NCBI GenBank assembly: GCA_035578175.1
Contig: JAQMRL010000014.1
Location: 10,826,274 to 10,890,273, forward strand
DNA from: Catonia carolina
Lineage: Eukaryota > Arthropoda > Insecta > Hemiptera > Achilidae
Direction: 5' to 3'
DNA: 64,000 bases
Below are positions 33,301-43,565 of the stretch, piece after piece (the stretch's first letter is position 1; each line of letters begins with the position of its first letter). Position numbers and translations under genes: made by a program. The notes beneath the pieces are model-generated. The model ran no database searches. It was not told the origin of the DNA and was given only the letters and a program-made list of their open reading frames with translations.

Positions 33301-36300
33301 TTTTGTAACAGTACTTTCTGTATTTTCATGTAATTATCTCTTATGGACGAAAGCACAGATAATATGTTAGACGTTAGCGGTCACGCGCAGCTGCTGTGAG
33401 ATATAAGATGACGTAGGTGGTCCCCAACAATTCCGTCAGTGCGTATTGACGGTAGGATTTTTGCATTGTTTTGTTATAAACATAGCTGTTCAGGTATGTT
33501 TACTCGGGAAATCGATTTTAATTTTATGATTCTTCGTCTGCGGTCTGAAGTTTTTCTCTAAGTAACTTGTTTCCTTCTTTTAATTCGGCGTTTTCATGTT
33601 TTAGGAGATATGTTTCCTCTGACTGCACAACATTCAAATTTGGCGGTTCTTCATTAAAACGAAGCCTACCTTCCTCTACTGCTATCGCTTCATTTTGCGA
33701 ACTGCCTGTGTTGTAATTACATGATGAGTTTAAAATATAAATTTCCTTACAAGCTTATCGTTTCTCTACTCGATTTTTACGTTCACTACAATCTGATTTA
33801 CCGGGCGTAGAACGGCATTACAAATCGGCAAATTTAAATGTGGAATTGAATTCGCCTTTAGAACTCGTTTATGTAGCAACTTGGAAGATGTAGCAACTTG
33901 GACTTTGAATCGCGTACATAATCCGATTCGTCGAAATGTACTACATACACGCGACCAATATCAGCAGAAAATGAATCTGCCCGATTGCAAGCATTTATCC
34001 ATTTAAATCTATTTTCACTGGTCTTTGGAAAACGGTGAAACTTAATGGCCAACTCCTTTTGGTGTCTATCGTGATTAGAACACCCGGCAATCGCACAACA
34101 CACCATTATTAAAGACTAGTAAAGTATTACAGACCGTTTTAAGACGAGTAAACATCGTAGACCCACACGGTACGAACGTGCGTCGGCTGTCGCTGGTGAC
34201 CAATGACGTCAGAGGGCGGACCTTGTCACTGCGCATATTGTTGATAATCCCTACCGTCTAGTAAAGTAACCGTTGGTGAAAGTTAACATTGCCTCAACAA
34301 CGAAGAGCATGGCACCTACAGAAATAAGCATACTTGGCGGATCAAATTTATTGCAAACTGCAACAGAATTATTCGAATATTCCTTCGTTATGAACAAGTT
34401 ACGAAATCTTCTTCTGATATACCATCTCTGATTGGAACTTGGCAATTTTGACTGGTATGTGGATCGCTTATTCGATGTAAAGTGAAATTATTTTTGCAAT
34501 TTTCTCATACAGTACATGATATTCCCAATGGATATTTTTCCTTGTATTATTAGCCGCACAAACTAACAAGGTTTCCTCACACTTTTTTGGTTTTAAGCCA
34601 CTTATGGTCAAAACCGGAACTTCCAAACCAATGATTTCTGTATCTACTCTTTAAGAGGAATTGGATTAAAATATTTTTGTTTCCAACTTCCGACTATGAT
34701 TTTTTGATGCCCGGTTTCGGGACATTTTAAAAAATGAGTATAAAAATTAGATAGGTATTATGAATTTTAACGCAAACAATTTTTTTTGTGATTTTCAGGC
34801 ATCAAATATTATGTTCAGAATAAGATGTGTCACGTTTACCATACCTTTAGTGCTTCTGTTGTTTATTTATAGTTCGATTGGACAAGATTTAATTAATGAG
34901 GTATGATAACAGGGTTGAATATGGAATAGTTTTACATTCTTTCAGGTAAGGTTTGTCGAGAAAATTCTAATAAACGGGACCCGGTTTAATAACATCAAAA
35001 ACTCCGATGATTCGGTGGTGATCGCAGAGAGCTTGGGTTGACTACACAGACCAATGAACAGATGTGCTGCCTTTAGTGAAAGTTAAGGGGTTGAACTTTT
35101 TTCAAAATCAATATTAGAAAATTAGGAAAATTAGAAAAAAATAGATTAGAAACTATGTTTCTATGGGTGTAGGTTGCAATCTGGAAAATTAAGAACAATA
35201 AGCAACCCCCTGATCCAATGAGATGAGAATGATGTGTATGACGTGTAAATGAGGTCTTAATACAGTCCTAGGCCGACCATTCCTGAGAGAATATGGTTTA
35301 TTGTACTCCAACCACAAATATACACCGGTAACCACTGTTTATAACAGAACTACATAGAAAAATGTGGTGTAAAACACTCACACAACTTTCTCTACCCAAT
35401 GTAAATAATTACCAATACCTATAACCTAATAACAGTAATAAAACATTTGAAATAAACAAAAAAATAACACTAAGTAAAAAACCTTATTTTAATTATGAGT
35501 GAACGATGTAAAACGAAATAACCTGTTTGGCTTAAAAATACGGAAAATCACTCTTTCAAGCAAAACTAGGCTCTGTAGAGAAAAATGCGCTAAATAAAAG
35601 ATGTAGATCTTTTAATTTCCTATAAATTTGTTTATACTTTTTGTCGTAAAATGCGTACTAAAAGGCTTAAATCTTTAAAAAAATCAATTATTGTTTTATA
35701 AATCGTGAAAAACAGAAAATCGCTAGTTACCGCTTAACTAAGCGTTATACAAAAAAAAAATTAAAATAAAGGTTGTAGGATTTAAAATTCTCTACAACTT
35801 TTTTTTATTATATATTTTTGTGCTGAAATGCATTTAAAGATGCAATCTTAAAAAAAACTATTTTTCTTCAAAAGCACAGTATTCCCAAGAATTTCAGTAA
35901 ACATAGCTCCTACTCTATCTTATAGAGCATAAAAAATTTAGTATATGAAACGATTTTTAAAAAATCGTTGGAGCCATCTTTGAAAAAATCGCAAGAAAGT
36001 GAAAAATGACACGAAAAAATTAATCCTTCCGGTCGACCGATTTTAATGAAAATGTTCGTGTGGGGTGGTCTAGTAGTACCTAACTTATGTTTCAAGTTTC
36101 AAGTTCGTACGATGTTCCGTTCTTGAGATATTTAGTTCACACTGAGACGCACACACTCAGACCAAACGCTAACATATGTTTTTTTTGGGTTCAGGGGGTC
36201 TGAAAACGTGTATATTCGGTAAAAAATCGACATGAAAACAATACTTTTCTTCCTATATTTTCATATAGGCAAGAGAATGTAAAAATATCTCCACTACTCG

Positions 36301-39300
36301 TGTGCCCACTGAATGATGGGGAAGAGTTCTTCCTCTAACCTCTTTGTGATACTCGAAGCAGCTTCAGAGATAATTAACAGCTGAATTGACATTAGCAAAA
36401 TTGTATCAATGCACAGGAGTGGAGTGGCAAAAACAGTACTAGCAGAGCCTTGTCTTTTAAGTTTCTTAAAATTGTAAAATAATAGCATTCAAATCTGTAT
36501 AAAAGTTATTACTTTTACTAAGATTTGAATTAGGAATTGAATTGAACCAGAAACCTTCGTCTCCGAAATTCAGCTGTTAAACAACTGACTCGAGCCAACA
36601 ACTTTACTTCTACATTAACCCGGAGGCGTAACTGGCCCATAAATGGGCCACCTGCCTGTTATGTTTGTTATAGAGATTGCTTATTGTTCTAAATAGAAAA
36701 AATTGCAACGTAAAGACATTATAAATAAAAAAATCATTGATAATCATTTATGTCAATTAGATATAATGTCGATACTAATTGACTTTTTCAGGGTGAAAAC
36801 TTAAGGTTTGCTTTCTACGATTGTGCTTGGGAAGAAGGCCCCATATGGTTTAGAAAATCTGTTTATTTTATGATGCTATGTGCGAAGGAATGTCCCATGA
36901 AACCTTATGGTTTATATATCATCAATTTAAACAATTTTACAAAGGTAAAAACAAAAATAAATATTGTTTTATTGATATTTTAATATTAATTTTAATGTTA
37001 CTTTAGGTGCCTAAAATTTACACACCTAAACTTGACTCTAAATACAGCCCATATGTCGGTTTCTCAATAATTACGGAATTCGGAAAAAAGGTTAATGGAA
37101 TAAGAAACATAAAGACAAAAAACTGTTGATTCCCTTAACGGTCAGTTGGAGTGTTAAATTAATTGCACTCGATCTGTTGGTTACAGAGCTACAAAAAATA
37201 GTTCTGTTTCTTATCACATAGTCAGCCAATTAAGACTGAACTATTTAGGAACAGAAGAGGTAGAGGTGTAAAAGACACTAGTAACAGTTATCTTCTCTGA
37301 GAGTAATGAATTTCACTATACAGCCACACCCTGTGGTGAATAAAGTGAATGTGTCATTTGCAGGTTGGAATGTGGTGCTGTTCGGAGGGCCTCGCGTGCT
37401 GATAAGCATACTCTTTGAACTCAGTGAGCAAGGCAACAGTAAAGTACCTCACTCCTCGGTTTTACTTAGTAAAACCTCTAGAGGTTCAAACAAGCCTTTC
37501 GACTGTTGACCTAAACAACAGTCAAAAAAACAAATTTATTATATGAATTGTACATATATTACCTCGGAAACGTGAGGAAACATAATATGTTTCCCCAAAG
37601 GAAATAGTGTATTTCAGAGGTAATATATTATATTACCTCTGAAATACACTATTTCCTTTACAATGCATCACAGTGGAAAATCACATGGCGTTAATTTTGG
37701 AGAGCGCGCAGGCCATTCGATTGTACCACGACGACCAATCCATTCATCAACTTTAGAATTTACAAATTCAAAAACTCGAATATAATATAAAATAGTTGTA
37801 ATTTTTAATTAAGGATATGAGTGGATATTTCTGGGAGCCAATCCATTCAATGAGCAACGTGTACAAAATGCTGAGCAAGTGTTCGTCTTCATGATGAACT
37901 ATCATGATAGAGCAATCAAGTGATCAGGGAATAGTCCATATTCGTGCGATGTCGCATGCGACTAACATGCGATGTCTCATGCGATGTCGCATTCGATGTA
38001 GCATGCAATGTCGCATACGATGTTGCATGCGATGTAGAATGCGATGTCGCATGCATTGTCACATGCGATGACGCACGCGATGTCGCATGCAATGTAGCAC
38101 GATGCGATGTAGAATGCGATGTAGCATGCGTTACAGCATGCGATGTAGCACACGATGTAGCATGCGTTATAGCATGCGAGCACGCGACGTAGCATCCGTT
38201 ATAGCATGTGATGTAGCATACGATGTAGCACGCGACGACACATGCGATGTAGCACGTGATGTAGCATGCGATATCACATCCGATATATCACGCGATGTTG
38301 CGTGGGATATAGCACGGAATGTAGCATGCGAAATCTCATGCGTTTAGAGGCATGCCATTTCACCTGTCCGCACTCGTTTGAAGAGCTTTATCTCAAAAAA
38401 AAACATTAAGAATATTTTTGAACACTACACTAAATTAAAGCCTGTTTTTTCCTGCGTTGATTGGTTTGATTTAGATTATTTTATTTTGAAACTAGTCGAA
38501 GATACAGCAATTTACGCATAAACAGTACTCATATTTTAGCCAGTTTTTCGTTAATGCGGTTTTTAAACGTCCGTTACTCCGTCCAGGCTTTTCATAAAAG
38601 AACGGCGTTTAAGTATGTTGAAGATCAGAGTTCTCTCTATATGAACATTTTAAAATAGAAGTCTGATGCTCCATTTTAAAATGCCGCCAATTTTTTTTTT
38701 AAGTGTCTTTTGTTTTCACGTAAAGGTTGGGAAATGATTTTTTGGCTGAACCATGCATTTTTACAGCGGTATTGTGTCATGTATCGTATTTTGAATTTGT
38801 AATTATAAATAGATTTGTGGTGTTACTAGAAAATTCGTTTAGCTTTTAAACCATTTGAGAGAAAACTCAGCTCTATAGCAATATCCGCTCCAAGTATAGC
38901 GTTTAGAAAAAATAACTTTTGTTTTACCTGCTGCAACTTATTCCGTAGTTCTTTTGAATTAATGATGTTTTAATTTTTTTAAATAAACACTTTGCTTGAT
39001 ATAGGCTAATACTGTTGTGAAAATGCATGGTTTAGTCCAAAATTCATTTCCCTGTATTTACATGGAGTCAAAAGAATATTTTTTTAAAAAATGGCCGGCA
39101 TATTAAAGTAGAACATGAGAATTACTTATATAATATTCATATTATAAAAAAACCCTGATATTTAACGTACTTAAACAGCGATTTTTATGGAAAGTTAGGA
39201 TGGAGTAACTAACGGACGTTTAATAACCACATTAACGGAAAACCGGCTAAAAAAGAGTACTTTTTTGCGTAAATTGCTGGAGTTATCTACGATTAATTTC

Positions 39301-41109
39301 TAAATAAAACAATCTAGATCAAACCAATCAATGACGGAAGAACAGGGTTTAATTTAGTGTATTGTTAAAAATTATTCGTTTTTTTTAGATAAAGCTCTTA
39401 AAACGAGTGCGAGAAGGTGGTATGCCTCTAATCGAGTCGACAGTGGACACACCTTATGAAATGAAATTAACTTTTAACATTGCTTGTGCCGATAAATTTT
39501 AGTTAAGAATTTAAAATGAATACCCAGAATTGTCCAGAGCTGTGTAGACAATTCTGATAGCATTTGCTACATTCGATACTTGCTTTGTCAACAAGAATTT
39601 TCCATAATAGTGAATTTGAAAAATCATTTGACAGAGAAAAATGACATCGTTTTGTGTGTTACAAAAATAAATTCAGACGTTAAAAGTTGGTTAATTCCAA
39701 ACAAGCCCAAGTTTCGCGTTAGTTAAATTGGAAGAAGTTGTAAAAGTAATGTACAATTTTTGGGTCAGTTTTTTAAATAAATAACTACAAAGGATGAAGA
39801 ACTACTGGGCAAATAAGAGGAATAACTAGGGATCTTCTATAAATCGATTAATTTTGCTCCAATGAGGGCCTAAAAAAAAAAAAAAAAAATAACTATAAAA
39901 ATAATCGTTTCTGATTTTCCCTGCGTATTTCGCAAATAAAAGTTCTTGAAATTTTTTTTTTGGTTTTACGTCCGACGGTTCTGCAATTACTGCTAATGCA
40001 GACGGTGAAGGATGAAATGACTTTTTGTAACGTATGAAAATATGCTGTACCTGAATGAGGATTCGAACCCAAGACCGCATGATGAGAGGCGAGCACGTTA
40101 CCAACTACGCTAATGCGGCCGAAAAGTTCTTGGAAAGGCTGTTTTCTCGTAAAAATATTGTTTTTTTTAAGATTGCAGCTTTAATATGCATTTTAGTGCA
40201 AAAATATATACGTAGACTAATAGAAGGTATGGAGAATTTAAAATCCTACAAATTTAAGTTTAAACATTTCTTTGTATAACGCTTAGTTTAGCGATAATTA
40301 GTGATTTTCTGTTTATTTCCCATGAAAATCGGTAAAAAATCGATTTTTTAAGAATTAGCCTTAGTATGCATTTTACGACAAAAGTTTATATGCTAAAATA
40401 ATTTATAGGAAATTAAAAGATCTACAATTTTTATTTAGCGAATTTTTCTCTACAGAGCCTAGTTAACCGTGAAAGAGTGATTTGCCGTATTTTTAAGCCA
40501 AATTGAGGTTGATTTTCATTATGCATCATTTACTCACGATTAAAATAAGGTTTTCTTTATTGAGGTTAGTTTTTTTATTTATTTCTAATGTTTTATTACT
40601 TATGTTAGGTAATATTGTAATTAGGCAAGAAAAGTCGTGTGAGTGTTTCACACCAGATTTTTAAATAAATAATTATAAAAATTACCATTTTTAATTTTCT
40701 TTCCGTATTTCATAACCCTCCAGACACGTCCGGCGACACCCCCATCATAACCAGGGGATAGCACCGGCTGAAAACACTCCTGTGTAGTAAGAATTTATTA
40801 TGGTAAGTTTAAATAAATAACTTCTACAAGGCTTTGCTTTTGACTCGTCAGCTATCCAGATAGTATACTCTGATCATTATTTAATATATTCATTTAATTA
40901 TCGATAGAAAAACGTATTTTTCTGACAATAGAACCGTGAACTATCCACTTGTATTTGAATTACCATATATTTAGAATTATTTAGTCTATCACATAAATTA
41001 GGCCTAATATAATATTAATTTGTTAATTTTTAATTTGAAATTATGTTTTTAGGTATTGAACGCAGCCTACGGATATTTTAACTTATTCCAGTCATTCAAG
41101 AACGATTGA
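26497..41109 (+). CDS. Odorant receptor OR2 (insect 7tm_6 type), five exons
   Basis: Tandem paralogue of OR1 with the same predicted role as an odour-tuning subunit of an Orco-containing channel in olfactory neuron dendrites. Join 26497-27353, 29865-29964, 34799-34900, 36792-36944, 41053-41109: 422 residues, no stop or frame break. By hand, about 64 residues differ from OR1, and about 15 of these crowd into residues 237-265 of the TM4-TM5 loop; TM2 and the C-terminal exons are nearly unchanged. Segments and motifs parallel OR1: HHQVIMR, SIGQDLINE, AFYDCAW, VLNAAYGYF. The initiator ATG again directly follows TTCTTTGCAG. The introns (2.5, 4.8, 1.9 and 4.1 kb) are filled by transposons different from those of OR1. 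Confidence 0.88.
27441..28498. mobile_element. Complete 1.06-kb foldback element, TA-flanked
   Basis: The whole element is one hairpin: arms 27441-27950 and 27990-28498. Ends are CCGGGTGATTCAAA and its complement, bracketed by TA (27439-27440 and 28499-28500). The arms share the CTTGGGATCTCATT, CTCGGTGAAGTAAGGC and ACATTTTTGTGTTTAACGTAA phrases. No transposase; TA target suggests Tc1/mariner-type mobilisation. The truncated sister lies in OR1 intron 1 at 10937-11631. Confidence 0.88.
28560..29793 (-). repeat. Two R1 pieces in OR2 intron 1
   Basis: 28560-29060 is an interior fragment. 29095-29793 runs from the CTTGCCTATATGA end to GGCAAGAGAAAGTCGTGTGA and GTTTCACACCAG, and includes the short GTGTGTGTGT tract and ATCAAAATCGGTCAACCGGA. 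Confidence 0.7.
29795..29855 (-). repeat. Ancient R1 end next to the OR2 exon 2 acceptor
   Basis: CCAGAGAAAGACGTGTGAGTGT followed within 25 bases by the exon 2 acceptor; homologous to 12050-12115. Confidence 0.6.
29865..29964 (+). CDS. OR2 exon 2 (TM5)
   Basis: Acceptor TGTGTTTCAG, donor GTAAGT. RNILSLNESIRI and a TM5 stretch around NQAICFAFCICLYSL. Same length and phase as OR1 exon 2. Confidence 0.88.
30470..32325 (-). mobile_element. Jockey-clade LINE, truncated
   Basis: Read from 32325 down: the pre-RT region (SRLRRIWHNTKHPDDKRRFN, NRASRRLKKLLSEIKNASFQ), a frame break, then the open frame 31694-30963 with the reverse transcriptase core (PSSYRPNSLLPITSKVFEKM, DHQFGFRERHS, FLDIQQAFDKAWH, SGVPQGSILSP, TATFADDTEI), and after another break the C-terminal YLGLHLDRRLTWRSHI and SAPWYVTNEILHNDLNLPF. 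Catalytic Asp residues are retained. The endonuclease domain is absent, and several frame breaks make it inactive. Confidence 0.85.
30963..31694 (-). pseudogene. Jockey reverse transcriptase core
   Basis: 243 codons covering fingers and palm: FLDIQQAFDKAW (first Asp), SGVPQGSILSP and FADDTEILA (catalytic DD). Antisense to OR2 in intron 2. Flanking protein pieces continue in other frames on both sides, so this is the intact middle of a broken ORF. Confidence 0.85.
32620..33130 (+). pseudogene. DDE-transposase N-terminal relic
   Basis: With several stops and shifts it reads RSGEKTIPITIFNKC, ESLTSEFTGVS, KFDYIN, and ISWSTLHKLILSMGFKF. The last piece resembles the helix-turn-helix end of IS630/Tc1-like transposases that are common in Hemiptera, where a STLHKLLK-MGFKW motif precedes the DDE core (family knowledge). 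The DDE core is not found, as the element is cut near 33130. Confidence 0.45.
33535..34106 (-). pseudogene. THAP-domain protein or P-element-like remnant, broken
   Basis: Starting at 34106, the minus strand encodes a near-complete THAP zinc finger: MVCCAIAGCSN supplies the first Cys pair, then KFHRFPKTS, the invariant Trp in RFKWINACNR, and VHFDESDYVRD with the final His. The frame dies at 33858 because CCAAGTTGCTACAT is tandemly repeated (33870-33903); the other frame continues with LKANSIPHLNLP, the expected THAP ending. After another break and a stop, 33735-33535 encodes a coiled-coil stretch (LLKHENAELKEGNKLLREKL). In intron 2 of OR2, antisense; probably DNA-transposon derived. Confidence 0.7.
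33870..33903 (-). repeat. 17-bp tandem duplication that breaks the THAP frame
   Basis: On the minus strand the unit CCAAGTTGCTACATCTT is followed by a second CCAAGTTGCTACAT. Because 17 is not a multiple of three, the frame shifts and meets TAA. Confidence 0.8.
34255..34560. other. Intron 2 stretch conserved between OR1 and OR2
   Basis: Aligns with 13330-13530: the ACGAAGAGC-TGG-CA-CTAC, TGGAA-TTG-CAATTTTGACTGG and ATGTGGATCGCT phrases. OR1 lacks about 90 bases present here. No open frame shared in the sense direction; probably ancestral intron sequence. Confidence 0.55.
34640..34740 (+). repeat. R4 repeat fragment
   Basis: CTACTCTTTAAGAGGAATTG and a CGGTTTCGGGAC end, parallel to 26205-26295. 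Confidence 0.55.
34799..34900 (+). CDS. OR2 exon 3 (TM6)
   Basis: Acceptor GTGATTTTCAG, donor GAG followed by GTATGA. 34 codons: ASNIMFRIRCVTFT, PLVLLLFIYSSIG, QDLINE. Four differences from OR1. Confidence 0.9.
35165..35345 (-). repeat. SINE C body fragment
   Basis: GATGTGTATGACGTGTAAAT and CCGACCATTCCTGAGAGA phrases; the tRNA-like head is missing here, but a matching head fragment occurs at 36485-36630, so R1 (35357-36276) may have split one SINE. Confidence 0.65.
35357..36276 (+). repeat. R1 copy, near full length
   Basis: Starts TGTGGTGTAAAACACTCACA, ends ATATAGGCAAGAGAATG. The CA tract is short here (ACGCACACACTCAGACC). Confidence 0.78.
36485..36630 (-). repeat. SINE C head fragment
   Basis: ATTCAAATCTGTATAAAAGT, AACCTTCGTCTCCGAAATTC and a TCAGCTGTTAAAC stretch match the head of 23290-23606. 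Confidence 0.7.
36792..36944 (+). CDS. OR2 exon 4
   Basis: Acceptor TTTTTCAG, donor AAG followed by GTAAAA. GENLRFAFYDCAWEEGPIWF through KPYGLYIINLNNFTK; five differences from OR1 in 51 codons. Confidence 0.92.
37138..37531 (+). repeat. R2 copy
   Basis: Begins GGTCAGTTGGAGTGTTAAAT and ends TCAAACAAGCCTTTCGACTG. All R2 landmarks are present. Confidence 0.8.
37597..37659. repeat. 63-bp perfect palindrome, 31-bp arms
   Basis: The left arm (37597-37627) begins AAAGGAAATAGTGTATTTCA; after one spacer base (T, 37628) the right arm is its exact complement. A shorter palindrome, GGAAACATAATATGTTTCC, lies just upstream at 37576-37594. Confidence 0.93.
37945..38345. repeat. 12-bp minisatellite, about 33 units
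   Basis: Imperfect tandem units of the type GCATGCGATGTA/C. As 12 is divisible by three and stops are rare in the unit, several frames on both strands stay open (Cys-Asp-Val-Ala and Met-Arg-Cys-type repeats); these are not genes. Confidence 0.92.
38346..38660 (+). repeat. R3 copy next to the minisatellite
   Basis: CCGCACTCGTTTGAAGAGCT, TGCGTTGATTGGTTTGATTT and GTCCAGGCTTTTCATAAAAG match 16222-16500 reversed. R3 ends elsewhere also adjoin GCATG-rich DNA, so the minisatellite probably grew from an R3 end. Confidence 0.72.
38661..39149. other. OR2 intron 4, unassigned
   Basis: No coding frame. Positions 38680-38800 loosely match 54770-54880, extending R3. Confidence 0.35.
39150..39440 (-). repeat. 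R3 copy
   Basis: CGTACTTAAACAGCGATTTT, GGATGGAGTAACTAACGGAC and AAACGAGTGCGAGAAGG; same order as at 16222-16500. Confidence 0.65.
39955..40125 (-). repeat. SINE A head with a different tail
   Basis: Minus strand: head GCGTAGTTGGTAACGTGCTC and B-box GGGTTCGAATCC as at 14385-14590, but the tail is GCAGAACCGTCGGACGTAAA followed by ACCAAAAA, the tail of the SINE at 48251-48430. Confidence 0.78.
40130..40655 (-). repeat. R1 fragment
   Basis: TAATATGCATTTTAGTGCAA, GCTTAGTTTAGCGATAATTA and the end GGCAAGAAAAGTCGTGTGAG with GTTTCACACCAG. Confidence 0.68.
40881..40884. other. Empty TTAA site paralogous to the OR1 intron 4 insertion
   Basis: Single TTAA with flanks matching both sides of the element at 17536-18490. 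Confidence 0.82.
41053..41109 (+). CDS. OR2 exon 5 (C-terminus)
   Basis: Acceptor GTTTTTAG; VLNAAYGYFNLFQSFKND and TGA. Differs from OR1 by one residue. Confidence 0.9.
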   Translation, partial: VLNAAYGYFNLFQSFKND

Positions 41110-42299
41110 TACTGGGTTACCATTCGTTGAGATACCAAAAATAGTCAAGTTTCGATATTAAAAAAAACTCGATTTTACAAATTTTTCTACTGTACCGTAA
41201 CAATTTAATGCAAATACCTGTAAATGTACCTCCATCAAATGAGTGCGTATCGGAATATAACGAAATAGTGACATTCCGCAAATATAACACAGAAATCATA
41301 GTAAAATGTTGCACGTGCGCATGCGCCAACTGAAAACTGGGGAAAAATCCCCCAGTAAGGATTTACAGCTTAAACGGCTTTTAACTTAACTACCCTTTTT
41401 ATTTTTATTTCGTATAGCTCATAGAAAGTTTAGTTCTAGGCCCTCATATTGTAATAATCGTATCCAGTAAAATAGACCATGGAGTTAGGGATGACGTTTT
41501 GTAACGCTGCATGATGTTGGAGCCTTCTGTCATTAATAGAACAAGTATTTAAAATGCTCCACGTAGTAGTTTTTAAGCAAAAAAATCCACGTTTTTAAAA
41601 ATTCCTGTAAAGCTTACCATAAAATTTTTATTTTATAAAAATTTTCACATTTTGAGTACAGATAAAATTATACAATTTGCAAGTTGTTCGGATTTCAGGT
41701 TTCAAAGAAAAAGTTACTTCGAAAAATTAATAACAGCTTTTTAAAAAATAAAGTTATGAATTTGGAATTTGGCAGAGCTCTGTAGAAAGAACTGTTTTAC
41801 ATTCTTCTGAAATTTGGTGAGAATCGGACCACCCGTTCTGATTTTACACGACTTCAAAGTAGAGCTACGGGAAATTAGGGTCAAAAAACGAGCACTTTTT
41901 TGTTTAAACAACAATAACACAAATTTAAAACCGTTTCAAAAAATTTGGCCTCTCGTTTAAGCAACGCAGATTTAAACAAGCTAAACTTTGGTGTAAAGTA
42001 GATTAATATCCGATATGCAGTTTTCCAATACATGCTTTCAAACTCGAGTCTTTACAGTTTTCAAACGGATATAATCAAAGTTATCTCCTCTGGAAAGTTG
42101 TAGATCATTTAAATTTCTATAAGTTGTATTATATAATAATATGGAATAATACGGAATACGGCTTAATAATACGGAAAATCAATCTTTCACGCTAAACTAG
42201 GCACTGTAGAGAAAAATGCTTGAAATAAAAGTTATAGATCTTTTAATTTGCTATAAATTGTATTAAATACACTTTTGTCGTAAAATACATACAAAGTTT
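41110..42299. other. OR2 downstream region
   Basis: The first 200 bases align with the OR1 3-prime UTR (AACGAAATAGTGA phrase). Beyond it there is AT-rich DNA without coding frames; 42170-42290 carries a short R1-like stretch (CTTTCACGCTAAACTAGG). Confidence 0.45.
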
Positions 42300-42865
42300 A
42301 ACACAACATATTCTTACGGCGTGTACGAAATTTCAAATTTGAAAGTTACCTAAATTTTGATTTAATAACAATATTCTGAACCCCTGCTATCTTGGTGACC
42401 GCTCAACCGTTCGGCACGAGAAAACCATCGTTTTATTCAACCTAAAAATATTAAAACAAATGTATGTAATATGAAATATTGATTGGCCAACGTTATAGTG
42501 GGATGTTTTTTTGAAAATAGAAAAATAGACTAGGTCATGCAAGGGTGGGCGCTGGTATCCATGTGTGCGTGACATATTGTCGGACTGACAGATAGTAGCG
42601 CATATTCCCCGCATTTTTAGTCTATTTTTCAAAATTAAAAATTCTCCATAACATTGGCCAATCAATATTTCATGTTATTAATAGAGATACGTACTAATTA
42701 TTTTTTACAAAGAATAAAACTATAGTTTACTCATGCCGAACGGTTGAGCGGTTACCGATACAGCAAGGGTTCATAATATTGTTAGTAAAAAATCAATTAA
42801 GTAACTTACAAATACGAAATTTTGTGAACGCCGTAAGAATATAATTCGCTATCTTGTTTTAAAAT
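42300..42865. mobile_element. Foldback MITE
   Basis: Left ATTCTTACGGCGTGTACGAA and ACCGCTCAACCGTTCGGCA are mirrored at 42733-42845 (TGCCGAACGGTTGAGCGGT and CGCCGTAAGAAT). Inner arms around AAATATTGATTGGCCAACG also pair with 42650-42670. No coding content. Confidence 0.78.
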
Positions 42866-43059
42866 TTCAAACTTTTCGGTCAAATAATTCTCGAGTCATA
42901 CACCTCAAAACGCAAGAAATCTTTTGCGGTAGCAAAAATCCAGGTCTTATCGTCTTCCAACCTCGATATGGGAATTTTCATATAATACTAAAATTATAGG
43001 ACGATTATAGATCGACGCAAAATAAAATGAGCTTAAAACCTTTAGAAGCCGGGTAGCCC

Positions 43060-43400
43060 ATATATGATTGTTAGATGACGGGTATGTAAGTACTCGAAAG
43101 TTTGTGTGAAAGTCATTGTACGCGCACACCAGTAAACAGTATAGTTAAATAATAGCTGAAAGTATGAGGAAGAAATTAAGCTATTTAGAAACACAATCAG
43201 GTTAGTGAGAAATTTTCTGCTGAGTTTTTAATGTTGGGATACCACTCAATTCCGGTTATTTTTGAAGAAAACCGTGTAAATGCCGTATCTTATTAAAAAA
43301 TAGAGTTATAACCGCGTTTGAAAGCTTGAATGGTAAAGGTAGGTAAATTGTTCAGCTATTATAGCAAAACCGGTTGAAATGAATATTACCTGTAAATGGG
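43060..43400 (+). repeat. Dispersed repeat, inverted copy of 1620-2870 pieces
   Basis: See 1620-2870; here the two pieces lie next to each other. Confidence 0.5.
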
Positions 43401-43565
43401 AATAAACGCTCCGAAATTCGTAGAATAGCCTATTTTCCATGTGTCCATGCGTCGAGGCAAGCGCTTAACGCAAGTGAAAACGCAAAAATGTGGACGCCAC
43501 TCAGACTTTCGATAATTTCTTTCATTTCTACGTTTAACAACGAACAGAACGTTTAAATTATAAGG

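Noticed and set aside
34251..34445. Minus-strand frame of 64 residues as a gene
   Set aside because: It lies in intron sequence shared with OR1, where the frame is not kept.
37945..38345. CRISPR-like array
   Set aside because: The units are directly adjacent without spacers, and the context is eukaryotic.
37944..38347. Three overlapping open frames on both strands with Cys-Asp-Val-Ala repeats
   Set aside because: They are produced by a 12-bp tandem repeat whose length is a multiple of three; no start context, domain or conservation.
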